A stretch of 64,000 bases of DNA from Micromonospora arida (GTDB lineage: Bacteria; Actinomycetota; Actinomycetes; Mycobacteriales; Micromonosporaceae), in NCBI RefSeq assembly GCF_003857035.1, contig NZ_QGSY01000164.1, positions 1 to 64,000 on the forward strand, given 5' to 3'. Both the position numbers and the translations under genes were made by a program. Of the stretch, positions 16,251 to 24,738 are shown piece by piece. The notes under the pieces are model-generated. The model did no database searches, was not told the origin of the DNA, and saw only the letters and a program-made list of their open reading frames with translations. Every line of letters begins with the position of its first letter. Within the stretch, counting starts at the first letter, position 1.

Positions 16251-16769
16251 CTAGAGGAGGCCGGCCAGTTTGTAGAGGACCAGGGAGCCGGCTACCGCGA
16301 CGTTCAGGCTGTGGCCGTGGCCGACCATGGGAATCTCCACCGCCGCGTCCAGTTGGTCGAGCGCCTCGGGCGGGATGCCGGTCGCCTCGTGGCCCAGCAG
16401 CACCACGGTACGGCCCCGAGCGGCGGGCAGATCACCGAGCCGGACGGCCTCGTCGGCCAGTTCCACGCCGAGGACCCGGGTGCCGGCGGCCCGTTCGGCG
16501 GCCAGCCATTGCAGCGGACTGCCGACCCGGTGGACGCAGCCCGGCCGCCGCAGCGTGTTGCCCCGGGCCACGGCCTCGTCCACCCAGCGGAACGGTGGCA
16601 CGGCGAGGCAGGCGCCGACCGCGTCGCACGTACGCAACAGGGTGCCCAGGTTCGCGCCGTGCATCGGCCAGAGTGGCGCGGCGATCAGGTGACCCCAACA
16701 GCGGTGTGGCCGGGGACGGCGGGCGGCGCGTAGCTCACGCCTCGGCCGGACCCGGATGGCGGCGCTCAC
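16251..16769 (-). CDS. SpoU/TrmH-family RNA 2'-O-methyltransferase
   Basis: A protein of about 172 residues with the SPOUT knotted fold, expected to methylate a ribose 2'-OH in tRNA or rRNA using SAM. Motif 1 is GANLGTLLRTCDAVGA, motif 2 VVLLGHEATGIPPEAL and motif 3 IPMVGHGHSLNVAVAGSLVLYKL; the last forms the cofactor knot. It lacks the N-terminal RNA-binding domain of larger SpoU enzymes. The GTG at 16769 is my choice. An open frame continues to 16865, but those residues are arginine-rich and unlike the family. It lies downstream of parC, beyond a terminator, and so is probably transcribed separately. Confidence 0.8.
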   Translation of the reverse strand: MSAAIRVRPRRELRAARRPRPHRCWGHLIAAPLWPMHGANLGTLLRTCDAVGACLAVPPFRWVDEAVARGNTLRRPGCVHRVGSPLQWLAAERAAGTRVLGVELADEAVRLGDLPAARGRTVVLLGHEATGIPPEALDQLDAAVEIPMVGHGHSLNVAVAGSLVLYKLAGLL

Positions 16770-16895
16770 GCCGCGCCGGCGACTCCGCCGGACAGAGAAG
16801 AAATCATGTTGAGGGGCGCTTCGCGGTGCACCCGGACCCTCACCGACAACAGAGGGCACCACCATACCGCGCAGGCGGACGCTCCACCCCGCAGG

Positions 16896-16926
16896 TGCCG
16901 GACCGTCCCCGGGGGACGGTCCGGCA
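16896..16926. terminator. Terminator after parC
   Basis: TGCCGGACCGTCCCC and its exact complement flank one central G, a 15-bp arm repeat just beyond the parC stop at 16939. The fold must open a few central pairs to form a loop. No T-tract. Confidence 0.7.
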
Positions 16927-16938
16927 GCGCGGGTGGGG

Positions 16939-19900
16939 TCAGTCGCGTTCGATCAGGTGGCCTACCACCGTCGGGCCGAGCATCACCGCGAAGCCGCTGC
17001 CGTCGCGGCGTGGGTCCGCGGCGGGCAGTTCCACCGGGTCGCCGGTGGCGGACGCTCCGACCGGTCGCGGGCCCACCCAGGCGACGGCCACGTCCGTCTC
17101 ACCCTTGAGGAAGCGGTGCGCGCGCACGCCGCCGGTCGCCCGGCCCTTCGCCGGGTACGCCTTGAACGGCGTCACCTTGACCGTCGCTCCGGTGGAGGTG
17201 ACCACCATCGGCTCGCCATGCCCCGGGTCGTCGGTGCGTACCGCGCCGAAGAACGCGACCCGCGCCCGGGCCGGCAGGTTGATGCCGGCCATACCGCCGC
17301 CCTTGAGGCCCTGCGGCCGGACCAACCCTGCGGGGAAGCGCAACAGCGACGCCTCCGAGGTGACGAAGGTCAGCGTTTCGGTGCCGTCGGTCAGCCAGGT
17401 CGCCCCGACCACCTCGTCACCGTCGCGCAGACCGATCACCTCGAACTCGTCGGAGCGCACCGGCCACTCCGGCGAGCAGATCTTCACCGCGCCCTGCCGG
17501 GTGCCCAATGCGAGCCCTGGTGAGCCCTCCGCCTGCCCGCCCAGCGGGGCCAGGCCGACGACGGTCTCCCCCGCCGCCAACGGCACCAGCTCGGCCGCGG
17601 ACATACCGCCACGCAGTGACACGGTGCCCGCCTGCTCGGGCAGCACCGGCAGCGGCAGAACGTCGACCTTGAACGCCCGACCGGCGCTGGTCAACAGCAG
17701 CACCCGACCGCGGGCGGTGGAGTGCGCGATGGCGCGTACCGTGTCGTGCTTGACCCGGCCGTTGCGTCGGCGCCCCTCGGAGCTCTCCTCCGACTCGGCA
17801 GCGGTCCGGGCGACCAGCCCGGTCGCGGAGAGGATCACCTGGCACGGGTCGTCGGCGACCTCCAGCGGGCCGGCCGGCGCGGACGCGGCCAGCACCTCCT
17901 TCAGGTCACCGTCGACAAGCGTCGTACGACGTTCGGTGCTGAACTGCTTGACCACGGCCGCCAGCTCGTCGGAGACCACCTTCCGGAGCACACGCTCGTC
18001 GTCGAGGATCTTGCTCAGCTCGGCGATCTCGGAACGCAGCCGCTCCTGCTCGGCCTCCAGCTCGATCCGGTCGAACTTGGTCAGCCGGCGCAACGGAGTG
18101 TCCAGGATGTACGTGGCCTGGATGTCGGAGAGGCCGAACCGGCTCATCAGCCCGTCCTTCGCGGCCTGCGCGTCGTCGCTGCCCCGGATCAGCCGGACCA
18201 CCTCGTCGATGTCCAGCAGCGCGATCAGCAGACCGTCGACCAGGTGCAACCGCTCCTGACGCTTGCGCCGACGGTACGAGGTGCGCCGGGTGACCACCTC
18301 GTACCGGTGGGCCAGGAAGACCTCCAGCAGCGCCTTGAGGCCCAGCGTGCGCGGCTGCCCGTCGACCAGGACCAGGTTGTTGACGCCGAACGACTGCTCC
18401 AACGGGGTCAGCCGGTAGAGGTCGGCGAGCAGCGCCTGCGGGTTGACCCCGACCTTGCACTCGACGACGAGCCGCGTGCCGCTCTCCCGGTCGGTGAGGT
18501 CCTTGACGTCGGCGATGCCGGTGAGCCGCTTGGTCTTGGTGACCTCGTTGGTGATCGCGGCGATGACCTTCTCCGCGCCGACACCATAGGGCAGCTCGAC
18601 CACGGTGATCGCCTGTCGGCCCCGGCTGCCCTCGATCGGTCCGATCTCCACCTTGCCGCGCATCCGCACCACGCCACGCCCGGTCTCGTACGCCCGGCGC
18701 ACCTCGTCCAGGCCGAGCAGCACCCCACCCGTGGGCAGGTCGGGGCCGGGGACGAACTCCATGAGCTTGTCCAGAGTGGCGTCCGGGTGGTTGATCAACC
18801 AGCGGGCCGCGGAGACGACCTCCGCCAGGTTGTGCGGGATCATGTTGGTGGCCATTCCGACCGCGATCCCGGACGCGCCGTTGACCAGCAGGTTGGGGAA
18901 GGCCGCCGGCAGCACGGTCGGCTGGGTCAGCGACCCGTCGTAGTTGGGCTCGACGTCGACGGTGTCCTCGCCCAGCTCACCGACGAGCAGCATGGCCTCG
19001 CGGGACATCCGCGCTTCGGTGTAACGCGAGGCGGCCGGGCCGTCGTCGGGGCTGCCGAAGTTGCCGTGCCCGTCGATGAGCGGCACGTTGAGGGAGAAGT
19101 CCTGGGCGAGGCGGACCATGGCGTCGTAGATCGCCGTGTCGCCGTGTGGATGGTACTTACCCATGCAGTTGTGAACGACATAACCCTCGGCGACGAACGC
19201 GTGCTCATCACTGCCGACCTGGATGTCGTACGTGACGTCGGGCGAAACCGCCTCAACCGAAGTGACCCGCAGGAACGAACTGCCGACCAACGCGTCGAGC
19301 CGAGCAGCGAGCGGTGAGCCAAGGCGGCGGAGTTTCTGGATCCAGCCGTCTCGTACCGCTCGCTCCAACTGGAACGACCGGTCCGCGAGCGGGACGCCAT
19401 TGCGGTCCTTGCCGTACCGCACCTTCGGGCCACCGCTCGCCGAGAGCGAGTCACGGAACGCCTGCCCGTCCTGGTCCCGGAACCACCCGCCGCCCTGATG
19501 CGCTGCCGTGAACTCCGCGATGACCGGACCGTAGGGCAACCGGTCGTTGCCCTGCTTGCCGCTGTACTCGTAGCCGATCTCGGCGACTCGCTGCAAGCCG
19601 TCGTGCTTGTATCCGATCCGCACCCAGGGCAACAACAACCGAGCAAGGTCTGCGGCGTCCCGACCGCTGACCGAAAGACCAAAGAGCGGGTTACCCGCGG
19701 AGGCGCGACCGCTGGTCCAGTGGTGCCCGTGCAGCCCCAGGTCGGCAAGCATGGCGTAGATCTGCCGCACCAGCACCTCGCTCGTGCTGACGAAGACGAT
19801 CTCTCTGAAGCGCTTACGGACGTAGCCGTCACCGTCAAAGAAGCCGGCGAGGAACGGCGCCCACGCCGACCGGTCCCGGATGACGTCGTCGGGCACGTGC

Positions 19901-20727
19901 TTGTCGCGGCTGAGCGGCTGTGCGGCCTCCAGCAACCCTTTGTGCCGAGCGAAGGTCAGAATGTGCTGGTCGCGATGGAGGGGATTACGCGCCTCGCGCT
20001 TACCTCGGGAGACGTTCAATCCACTGGCGATGGCCCAGCCGTGAGCGACATCCAGCGGCTCGACGTCACACATGCGGATCCGGACCCGGCCGTCCGCTTC
20101 GGGAGACCGATGGGCAGGGAAGCCCTCAGCCACCAGCAGCCCGCGCACATAGTCGTAGACGTCGCCAGCAGGCGTCGACACCGCATTGCGGCGACTGCCG
20201 TACGCCAATGCCAGTCGCCCCGGGAGATCCCGGGCCTCCGCCCACCGAACCGAAAGGTCATCGGCGACCACGCGGAAGCGCTGGCCCGGCGTGACGAGCA
20301 TCGTGTGCCCGTTGCTCCAGGTTACGCGCACGAGTTCGGAGGTCGGATTCCGATAAACAGCAGTCACCGGTACGGAGGCTCCGTCACCGTCCAGCACGAG
20401 GTCCCCGACCTCGATCTCCTCAATGGCCCGCAAACCGTCGGGCGTCGAGACGAGTGTGCCGGCAACGAAGCAGTCGCCGACGATGCGGGCGGACTTCACG
20501 TGCCCGCGGTCGGGGCGGTAGCCCTGCTCGTACATCGACCAGAGGATGCGCCGGTGCACGGGCTTGAGGCCGTCGCGGGCGTCGGGCAGGGCGCGGGAGT
20601 GGATGACCGAGAACGCGTACTCCAGGTAGGAGTCGGAGACCTCGGTGACCAGTGGGTTGTCGAACACCCGCGCGCCGGCCTGGTCGAACGAGGAGAGGTC
20701 GACCTTGTTTTCCTTACGGCGTGCCAT
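16939..20727 (-). CDS. parC: Topoisomerase IV subunit A (ParC) precursor with intein
   Basis: A 1262-residue precursor. After removal of a 435-residue intein (residues 86-520) it becomes an 827-residue type IIA topoisomerase A subunit, which breaks and rejoins DNA with its partner ParE. The extein has LPDARDGLKPVHRRIL, MGKYHPHGD and the catalytic tyrosine in ASRYTEARMS (Y569 in the precursor, Y134 after splicing). A coiled coil and a C-terminal beta-propeller region follow. It starts 33 bases after parE in one operon, away from an oriC-type gyrBA context. That favours the ParC/ParE pair seen in Streptomyces over GyrA. The ATG start is clear. Function depends on intein splicing. Confidence 0.9.
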   Translation of the reverse strand: MARRKENKVDLSSFDQAGARVFDNPLVTEVSDSYLEYAFSVIHSRALPDARDGLKPVHRRILWSMYEQGYRPDRGHVKSARIVGDCFVAGTLVSTPDGLRAIEEIEVGDLVLDGDGASVPVTAVYRNPTSELVRVTWSNGHTMLVTPGQRFRVVADDLSVRWAEARDLPGRLALAYGSRRNAVSTPAGDVYDYVRGLLVAEGFPAHRSPEADGRVRIRMCDVEPLDVAHGWAIASGLNVSRGKREARNPLHRDQHILTFARHKGLLEAAQPLSRDKHVPDDVIRDRSAWAPFLAGFFDGDGYVRKRFREIVFVSTSEVLVRQIYAMLADLGLHGHHWTSGRASAGNPLFGLSVSGRDAADLARLLLPWVRIGYKHDGLQRVAEIGYEYSGKQGNDRLPYGPVIAEFTAAHQGGGWFRDQDGQAFRDSLSASGGPKVRYGKDRNGVPLADRSFQLERAVRDGWIQKLRRLGSPLAARLDALVGSSFLRVTSVEAVSPDVTYDIQVGSDEHAFVAEGYVVHNCMGKYHPHGDTAIYDAMVRLAQDFSLNVPLIDGHGNFGSPDDGPAASRYTEARMSREAMLLVGELGEDTVDVEPNYDGSLTQPTVLPAAFPNLLVNGASGIAVGMATNMIPHNLAEVVSAARWLINHPDATLDKLMEFVPGPDLPTGGVLLGLDEVRRAYETGRGVVRMRGKVEIGPIEGSRGRQAITVVELPYGVGAEKVIAAITNEVTKTKRLTGIADVKDLTDRESGTRLVVECKVGVNPQALLADLYRLTPLEQSFGVNNLVLVDGQPRTLGLKALLEVFLAHRYEVVTRRTSYRRRKRQERLHLVDGLLIALLDIDEVVRLIRGSDDAQAAKDGLMSRFGLSDIQATYILDTPLRRLTKFDRIELEAEQERLRSEIAELSKILDDERVLRKVVSDELAAVVKQFSTERRTTLVDGDLKEVLAASAPAGPLEVADDPCQVILSATGLVARTAAESEESSEGRRRNGRVKHDTVRAIAHSTARGRVLLLTSAGRAFKVDVLPLPVLPEQAGTVSLRGGMSAAELVPLAAGETVVGLAPLGGQAEGSPGLALGTRQGAVKICSPEWPVRSDEFEVIGLRDGDEVVGATWLTDGTETLTFVTSEASLLRFPAGLVRPQGLKGGGMAGINLPARARVAFFGAVRTDDPGHGEPMVVTSTGATVKVTPFKAYPAKGRATGGVRAHRFLKGETDVAVAWVGPRPVGASATGDPVELPAADPRRDGSGFAVMLGPTVVGHLIERD
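19168..20472 (-). mobile_element. Intein with LAGLIDADG homing endonuclease in parC
   Basis: A 435-codon in-frame insertion. It begins with C (CFVAGTLVSTPDG, block A) and ends with FVAEGYVVHN followed by C as the first extein residue, the standard Cys1, His-Asn and +1 Cys of a class 1 intein. Block B is NGHTMLVTPGQRF. Endonuclease motifs are YVRGLLVAEGF and FLAGFFDGDGYVR, two LAGLIDADG helices with acidic residues kept, so nuclease activity is possible. It splits IVGD from CMGKYHPHGD, whereas the well-known mycobacterial GyrA intein follows the catalytic tyrosine (RY-TEAR), which is uninterrupted here. Base composition looks less GC-biased at third positions than in the flanks. Confidence 0.93.
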
Positions 20728-20759
20728 GACTCAGCTCTCCATCGGAACGGAACGGGCGC

Positions 20760-22817
20760 TCATGCGTCGATCGCATCCCGGTCGACGCGGTCGGCGGAGT
20801 CGATGAGCCAGTTGCGACGCGGCTCGACCTTCTCGCCCATCAGCAGTTCGAGGATGCGTTCGGCGGCGTCGACGTCGTCGAGGGTGATCCGGCGGACGGC
20901 CCGGGTGGCCGGGTTCATCGTGGTGTCCCACAGCTCGTCGGCGTCCATCTCACCGAGACCCTTGAACCGTGGGATGGGCGTGACGATCTGCTTGCCGGCC
21001 TTCTCCAGCTTGCGGACCGTCGTCTCCATCTCGGCCTGGGTGTAGGTGTAGACGGTCTGCGGGCTGCGCCCCTTGGTGGTGATCTTGTGCAGGGGCGGCA
21101 TCGCGGCGTAGAGCCGACCGGCCTCGATCAGCGGTCGCATGTACCGGGCGAACAGGGTGATCAGCAGCGTACGGATGTGGGCGCCGTCCACGTCGGCGTC
21201 GGCCATGATCAGCACACGGCCGTAGCGCAGCGCGGAGAGGTCGAAGGTGCGCCCCGAGCCGGCGCCGAGGACCTGCACGATGGCCGCGCACTCGGCATTG
21301 TCCAGAACCTGCTGGAGGTTGGCCTTCTGCACATTGAGGATCTTGCCGCGGATCGGCAGCAGCGCCTGGTATTCCGAGGAACGGGCCATCCGGCTCGTAC
21401 CCAGCGCGCTGTCACCCTCGACGATGAACAGCTCGCTGCGATCGATGCCGGTGGCCCGGCAGTCGACCAGCTTCGGCGGCATGGACGCGCCCTCCAGGGC
21501 GGTCTTGCGCCGGGCGGCGTCCTTCTGTTGCTTCTGGGTGAGTCGCACCCGGGCGGCGTCGACGATCTTCTGCAGGACGGTGCGCGCCTCGGCCTTGGTG
21601 CGCCGGTCCTCAAGCCAGGCCTTGATGTGCGCGTCGACCAGGGACTGGAGAACCTTGGTGATGCCGGTGGTGGAGAGCTCGTCCTTGGTCTGCGAGGTGA
21701 ACTGCGGCTCGGGGATCCGCACGTGCACCACCGCCGTCATCCCCTCCAGGACGTCGTCCAGGGTGGGAGGCTCCTCCTTGGCCTTGAGCAGACCGCGGGT
21801 GTTGCGGATCGCGTCGGCGAGCGCGCGGACGAGGGCCCGCTCGAAACCCTTGCGGTGGGTGCCGCCGTGCGCGTTGCGGATGGTGTTGGTGAAGCATTCG
21901 ACGGTGCGCTCGTAACCGGTGCCCCACCGGAACGCCACCTCGACCTCGGCGCGCCGCTGCACGTTGGACTGCATGACGCCGTTGGCGTCGGCGGCGTTCT
22001 CCCGGTAGGTGCCCTCGCCGTTGACCAGCAGGGTGCCAGAGACGGGCCGGTCTCCGGCCGGGGCGAGGAACTCCACCATGTCACTGAGCCCGTTGGGGTA
22101 GTGGAACCGCTCCTCGGCGGGCGCCTCGCCGGTCAGGTCGCGCAGCAGGTAGGTCACGCCGGGGACCAGGAACGCGGTGTTGCGCAGCTTCATCCGGACG
22201 GCGTCGACGTCGAGCGCGGCGCCGGTCTCGAAGTAGCGGGCGTCGTGCCACCAGCGGATCGAGGTGCCGGTGCGCTGGCCGCGCTTCATCCCGCCGGTCA
22301 CCTGGAGCCCGGGGCCGGCGGTGAACGGGGCGTCCGGCCCGTCGCCGTCGAAGATGCCCGGGACGCCGTGCCGGAACGACATCGCGTGGATCTTGCCGGC
22401 CCGGCGGACGGTCACGTCGAAGCGGCGGGACAGCGCGTTGACCGCCGATGCGCCGACGCCGTGCAGACCGCCGGAGGTCTTGTAGCCGGAGCCGCCGAAC
22501 TTGCCGCCGGCGTGCAGCCGGGTCAGCACCAGCTCGACGCCGGAGATGCCGGACTTGGCGTGCACGTCGGTGGGGATGCCGCGGCCGTCGTCGTCGACCT
22601 GCACCGAGCCGTCGGCGTGCAGGATCACCTCGACGTGGCTGGCGTGACCGGCGACACCCTCGTCGGTGGAGTTGTCGAGGATCTCGTTGACGAGGTGACC
22701 CACGCCACGGCTGTCGGTGGAACCGATGTACATGCCGGGCCGCTTGCGGACAGCGTCCAGCCCCTCAAGGTGGGTGAGGTCATCGGCCCCGTACAGGGTG
22801 TCAGGCTCTGCGGTCAA
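20760..22817 (-). CDS. parE: Topoisomerase IV subunit B (ParE)
   Basis: A 685-residue GHKL ATPase subunit. The ATP site shows NEILDNSTDEG and DDGRGIPTD, and the glycine lid is GGLHGVGASAVNALS. The transducer lysine region follows, then TOPRIM motifs EGDSALG and DADVDGAHIR, ending with the family's FKGLGEMDADELW. I place the start at the TTG at 22817 (TAEPDTLYGADDL), because GGAG lies about nine bases upstream. The frame stays open to 22967, but those extra residues are unlike the family. It is followed directly by parC, so the two subunits are co-transcribed. It decatenates daughter chromosomes with ParC. Confidence 0.9.
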   Translation of the reverse strand: MTAEPDTLYGADDLTHLEGLDAVRKRPGMYIGSTDSRGVGHLVNEILDNSTDEGVAGHASHVEVILHADGSVQVDDDGRGIPTDVHAKSGISGVELVLTRLHAGGKFGGSGYKTSGGLHGVGASAVNALSRRFDVTVRRAGKIHAMSFRHGVPGIFDGDGPDAPFTAGPGLQVTGGMKRGQRTGTSIRWWHDARYFETGAALDVDAVRMKLRNTAFLVPGVTYLLRDLTGEAPAEERFHYPNGLSDMVEFLAPAGDRPVSGTLLVNGEGTYRENAADANGVMQSNVQRRAEVEVAFRWGTGYERTVECFTNTIRNAHGGTHRKGFERALVRALADAIRNTRGLLKAKEEPPTLDDVLEGMTAVVHVRIPEPQFTSQTKDELSTTGITKVLQSLVDAHIKAWLEDRRTKAEARTVLQKIVDAARVRLTQKQQKDAARRKTALEGASMPPKLVDCRATGIDRSELFIVEGDSALGTSRMARSSEYQALLPIRGKILNVQKANLQQVLDNAECAAIVQVLGAGSGRTFDLSALRYGRVLIMADADVDGAHIRTLLITLFARYMRPLIEAGRLYAAMPPLHKITTKGRSPQTVYTYTQAEMETTVRKLEKAGKQIVTPIPRFKGLGEMDADELWDTTMNPATRAVRRITLDDVDAAERILELLMGEKVEPRRNWLIDSADRVDRDAIDA

Positions 22818-23127
22818 CTGGTCGTACTCCCCGGTCTCGGCGGTGTGCTGCCGGTCACCGGCGACATCAGCCGGCGTGGCGCGCCGCAGCGAGCCTAGCC
22901 CGAGGCTAGGACAACCACCGGAGGACCTACGCGACCCGCCGCGCGTGGCCCTCCGGACGTGAGCCAACGAACAGCCGCCGAGTGATCATGGGGCCACACA
23001 GAGACACCGCCACCGGTACGCCCACCCATGATCGCGGCCGGTTGAGCGCGGGGGGCACGCCGGTTCGGGTCGAGGAGTTCGTCGAGGCGGCCGAGGTGGA
23101 CGAGACGCGCTGCGGCGTTCCCTCGGC
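22818..23127. other. parE upstream region with short palindrome
   Basis: This 310-base stretch holds the parE leader. CCTAGCC-CGA-GGCTAGG (22894-22910) is a 7-bp inverted repeat whose minus strand contains TAGCCT and TAGGCT, either of which could be a -10 box. It could therefore be a promoter with an overlapping operator. No gene is convincing here. Confidence 0.35.
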
Positions 23128-23223
23128 ATGCCGGCCCGACGGTGGCTGTTGGTGGGCACCCTGGCGGCGGGGCTGCTGGCCGCCGGGGCGCTGGTCGCGG
23201 CGGTGGATCCCGCCGACCGCTAG
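23128..23223 (+). CDS. Possible 31-residue single-helix membrane peptide
   Basis: The reading frame encodes MPARRWLLVGTLAAG and continues into an alanine/leucine-rich helix, ending AAVDPADR. It has one strong hydrophobic segment with a positively charged start. There is no good ribosome binding site and I recognise no family. The codon bias fits coding DNA, but in this GC-rich genome that is weak evidence. It may be a real small membrane protein or chance. Confidence 0.3.
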   Translation: MPARRWLLVGTLAAGLLAAGALVAAVDPADR

Positions 23224-23276
23224 CCCGTCATGCCTACGGGCGCATGTCTTTCGTCGAACGAATCTGTTACGGGCCA

Positions 23277-23306
23277 TTGACGCCCATCGCGGCGAGGTGA
23301 TCTGAT
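23277..23306 (+). promoter_or_regulatory. Candidate promoter for GDSL esterase gene
   Basis: TTGACG (23277-23282), an 18-base spacer, then TCTGAT (23301-23306), about 45 bases before the chosen ATG. The -35 box is good; the -10 box is moderate. Confidence 0.35.
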
Positions 23307-23350
23307 CGCGCCCTCAGAGAATCTTTCATCTTTCGATGGTTGGGGGCCCC

Positions 23351-24607
23351 ATGCCCAGGTTCCGGCGTACCGCGCTCGCCGCGGGACTAACGATCGCCAT
23401 GGCCGCGTTGTCGACCGCCGTCGCGCTGCCCGCACCCGCGTCCGCCGCGTTGCCCACCGCCGCGGTGGCACTCGGGGACAGCTTCATCAGTGGCGAGGGC
23501 GCCGGGGCGTACACCCCTGTCGTCGACGTCAACGGAGTCAGCCAGGGCTTCCCCGGTTGGACCGCGGCGAACAACAACGCGTTCTTCTGCCACCGCTCGG
23601 CGAACGCCTCGCTCAACCAGGCCAACCTGCCGGGCATCCAGAACCGGTTCAACCTGGCCTGCTCCGGTGGTCAGCCCCACGACATCGCCAACGCCTCCCA
23701 GGCGCGGACCAACGGTCGTACCGTCGCCTCGCAGTTGAGTCAGCTGCGCGCCGTCGCGCAGACCCAGGACATCGACCTGGTGCTGGTCGGCCTCGGTTCC
23801 AACAACAGCTCGTTCACCTTCGGCAGCGTCGCGGAGAAGTGCGCCAACCGGTTCATCGCCGACGCCTGGACCGGCTGGTGGGAGTTCTGGGCGTACCTGA
23901 ACGGGCCGGTGGAGCAGAAGCCGTGCAGCGACGCCGACCTGGCCACCGCCGCGCAGCTCAGCGCCGCGACCGCGGAGACCACCGCGGCCGTACGCCAGAT
24001 CCTGACCACCCTCGACCAGGTGGACGCGGACGGGCAGCACCGGGTGGTTTTCCAGGACTACACGAACCCGCTGCCGCTGGATCTGAACCCGCAGTTCCAC
24101 GAGGAGGACAGCCGGGACGACACCCGGGACAAGTTCCGTGACCTGGGTGCCGAGCGGTACGCGGGCGGTTGCCCGATCCACCGGGCCAGCCTGGCGCCGG
24201 GGCACCGCTTCTCCCAGGGTCTGGGCAGCATCGTGAAGTCCACCCGGGACACTCTGGCCGCCGAGTTCCCCGCGGACGAGCTGGTGTACCTGAACGTGCA
24301 GCAGGCCTTCAACGGCGCCCGGCTCTGCGAGCAGACCAGCAGCCCGAGCGGCTCGCTGGCCACTCCGATCCGGCTTCAGGACGGCGCGACCGGCACCTTC
24401 GTCACCAGCCTCGCCGGCAAGGACAAGATCGCCATCCAGCGCATCGCCAACACCTGCGTGACCTACTTCCAGACCTGCCAGGAGTCGTGGCACCCGAACG
24501 CCACCGGGCACCAGGTCCTCGGCCAGTGCCTGAGCGGCGCGGCCTCCACCAGCGCCCGTTCGGTCGCCTGCGTGCGGGCCAGCAACGGGGCGATCTCGGT
24601 CTCCTGA
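23351..24607 (+). CDS. Secreted SGNH/GDSL-family esterase
   Basis: A protein of about 418 residues, exported by a classical signal peptide (RFRR, hydrophobic core, then PAPASA-A cleavage near residue 30). It belongs to the SGNH hydrolases: block I is VALGDSFISGEGA with the catalytic serine, block III is GLGSNNSSF and block V is ESWHPNATGH with the catalytic histidine. Even cysteine pairs suggest disulfides in the mature protein. It probably hydrolyses lipid or acetyl esters outside the cell. I prefer the ATG at 23351, which follows a GGGGG stretch, over the ATG at 23336. A strong terminator follows. Confidence 0.85.
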   Translation: MPRFRRTALAAGLTIAMAALSTAVALPAPASAALPTAAVALGDSFISGEGAGAYTPVVDVNGVSQGFPGWTAANNNAFFCHRSANASLNQANLPGIQNRFNLACSGGQPHDIANASQARTNGRTVASQLSQLRAVAQTQDIDLVLVGLGSNNSSFTFGSVAEKCANRFIADAWTGWWEFWAYLNGPVEQKPCSDADLATAAQLSAATAETTAAVRQILTTLDQVDADGQHRVVFQDYTNPLPLDLNPQFHEEDSRDDTRDKFRDLGAERYAGGCPIHRASLAPGHRFSQGLGSIVKSTRDTLAAEFPADELVYLNVQQAFNGARLCEQTSSPSGSLATPIRLQDGATGTFVTSLAGKDKIAIQRIANTCVTYFQTCQESWHPNATGHQVLGQCLSGAASTSARSVACVRASNGAISVS

Positions 24608-24620
24608 CCGCAGCGTCCTT

Positions 24621-24652
24621 CGGAGGGCTCCGCCATTCGGCGGGGCCCTCCG
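24621..24652 (+). terminator. Terminator after GDSL esterase gene
   Basis: CGGAGGGC-T-CCGCC, loop ATTC, GGCGG-G-GCCCTCCG. The stem is strong with one T/G internal step, 14 bases after the stop, and lacks a T-tract. Confidence 0.75.
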
Positions 24653-24726
24653 TCGCGTCCGTCGAGCGCGCCCACTGCTGCCGTGGACCCGACGGCCTGC
24701 TGCTACCCGCCGGTAACGTCAGGCCG

Positions 24727-24732
24727 TAGTCT
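24727..24732 (+). promoter_or_regulatory. -10 box for leaderless hydrolase gene
   Basis: TAGTCT lies exactly 6 bases before the ATG at 24739, with no Shine-Dalgarno between them. Confidence 0.4.
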
Positions 24733-24738
24733 GGGCCG

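Noticed and set aside
14127-16733. 868-residue plus-strand open frame
   Set aside because: Antisense across the SARP gene and the RNA methyltransferase gene; no recognisable domain.
17722-19317. 531-residue plus-strand open frame
   Set aside because: Lies opposite the parC extein; low-complexity Asp/Gln/Val composition typical of antisense frames.
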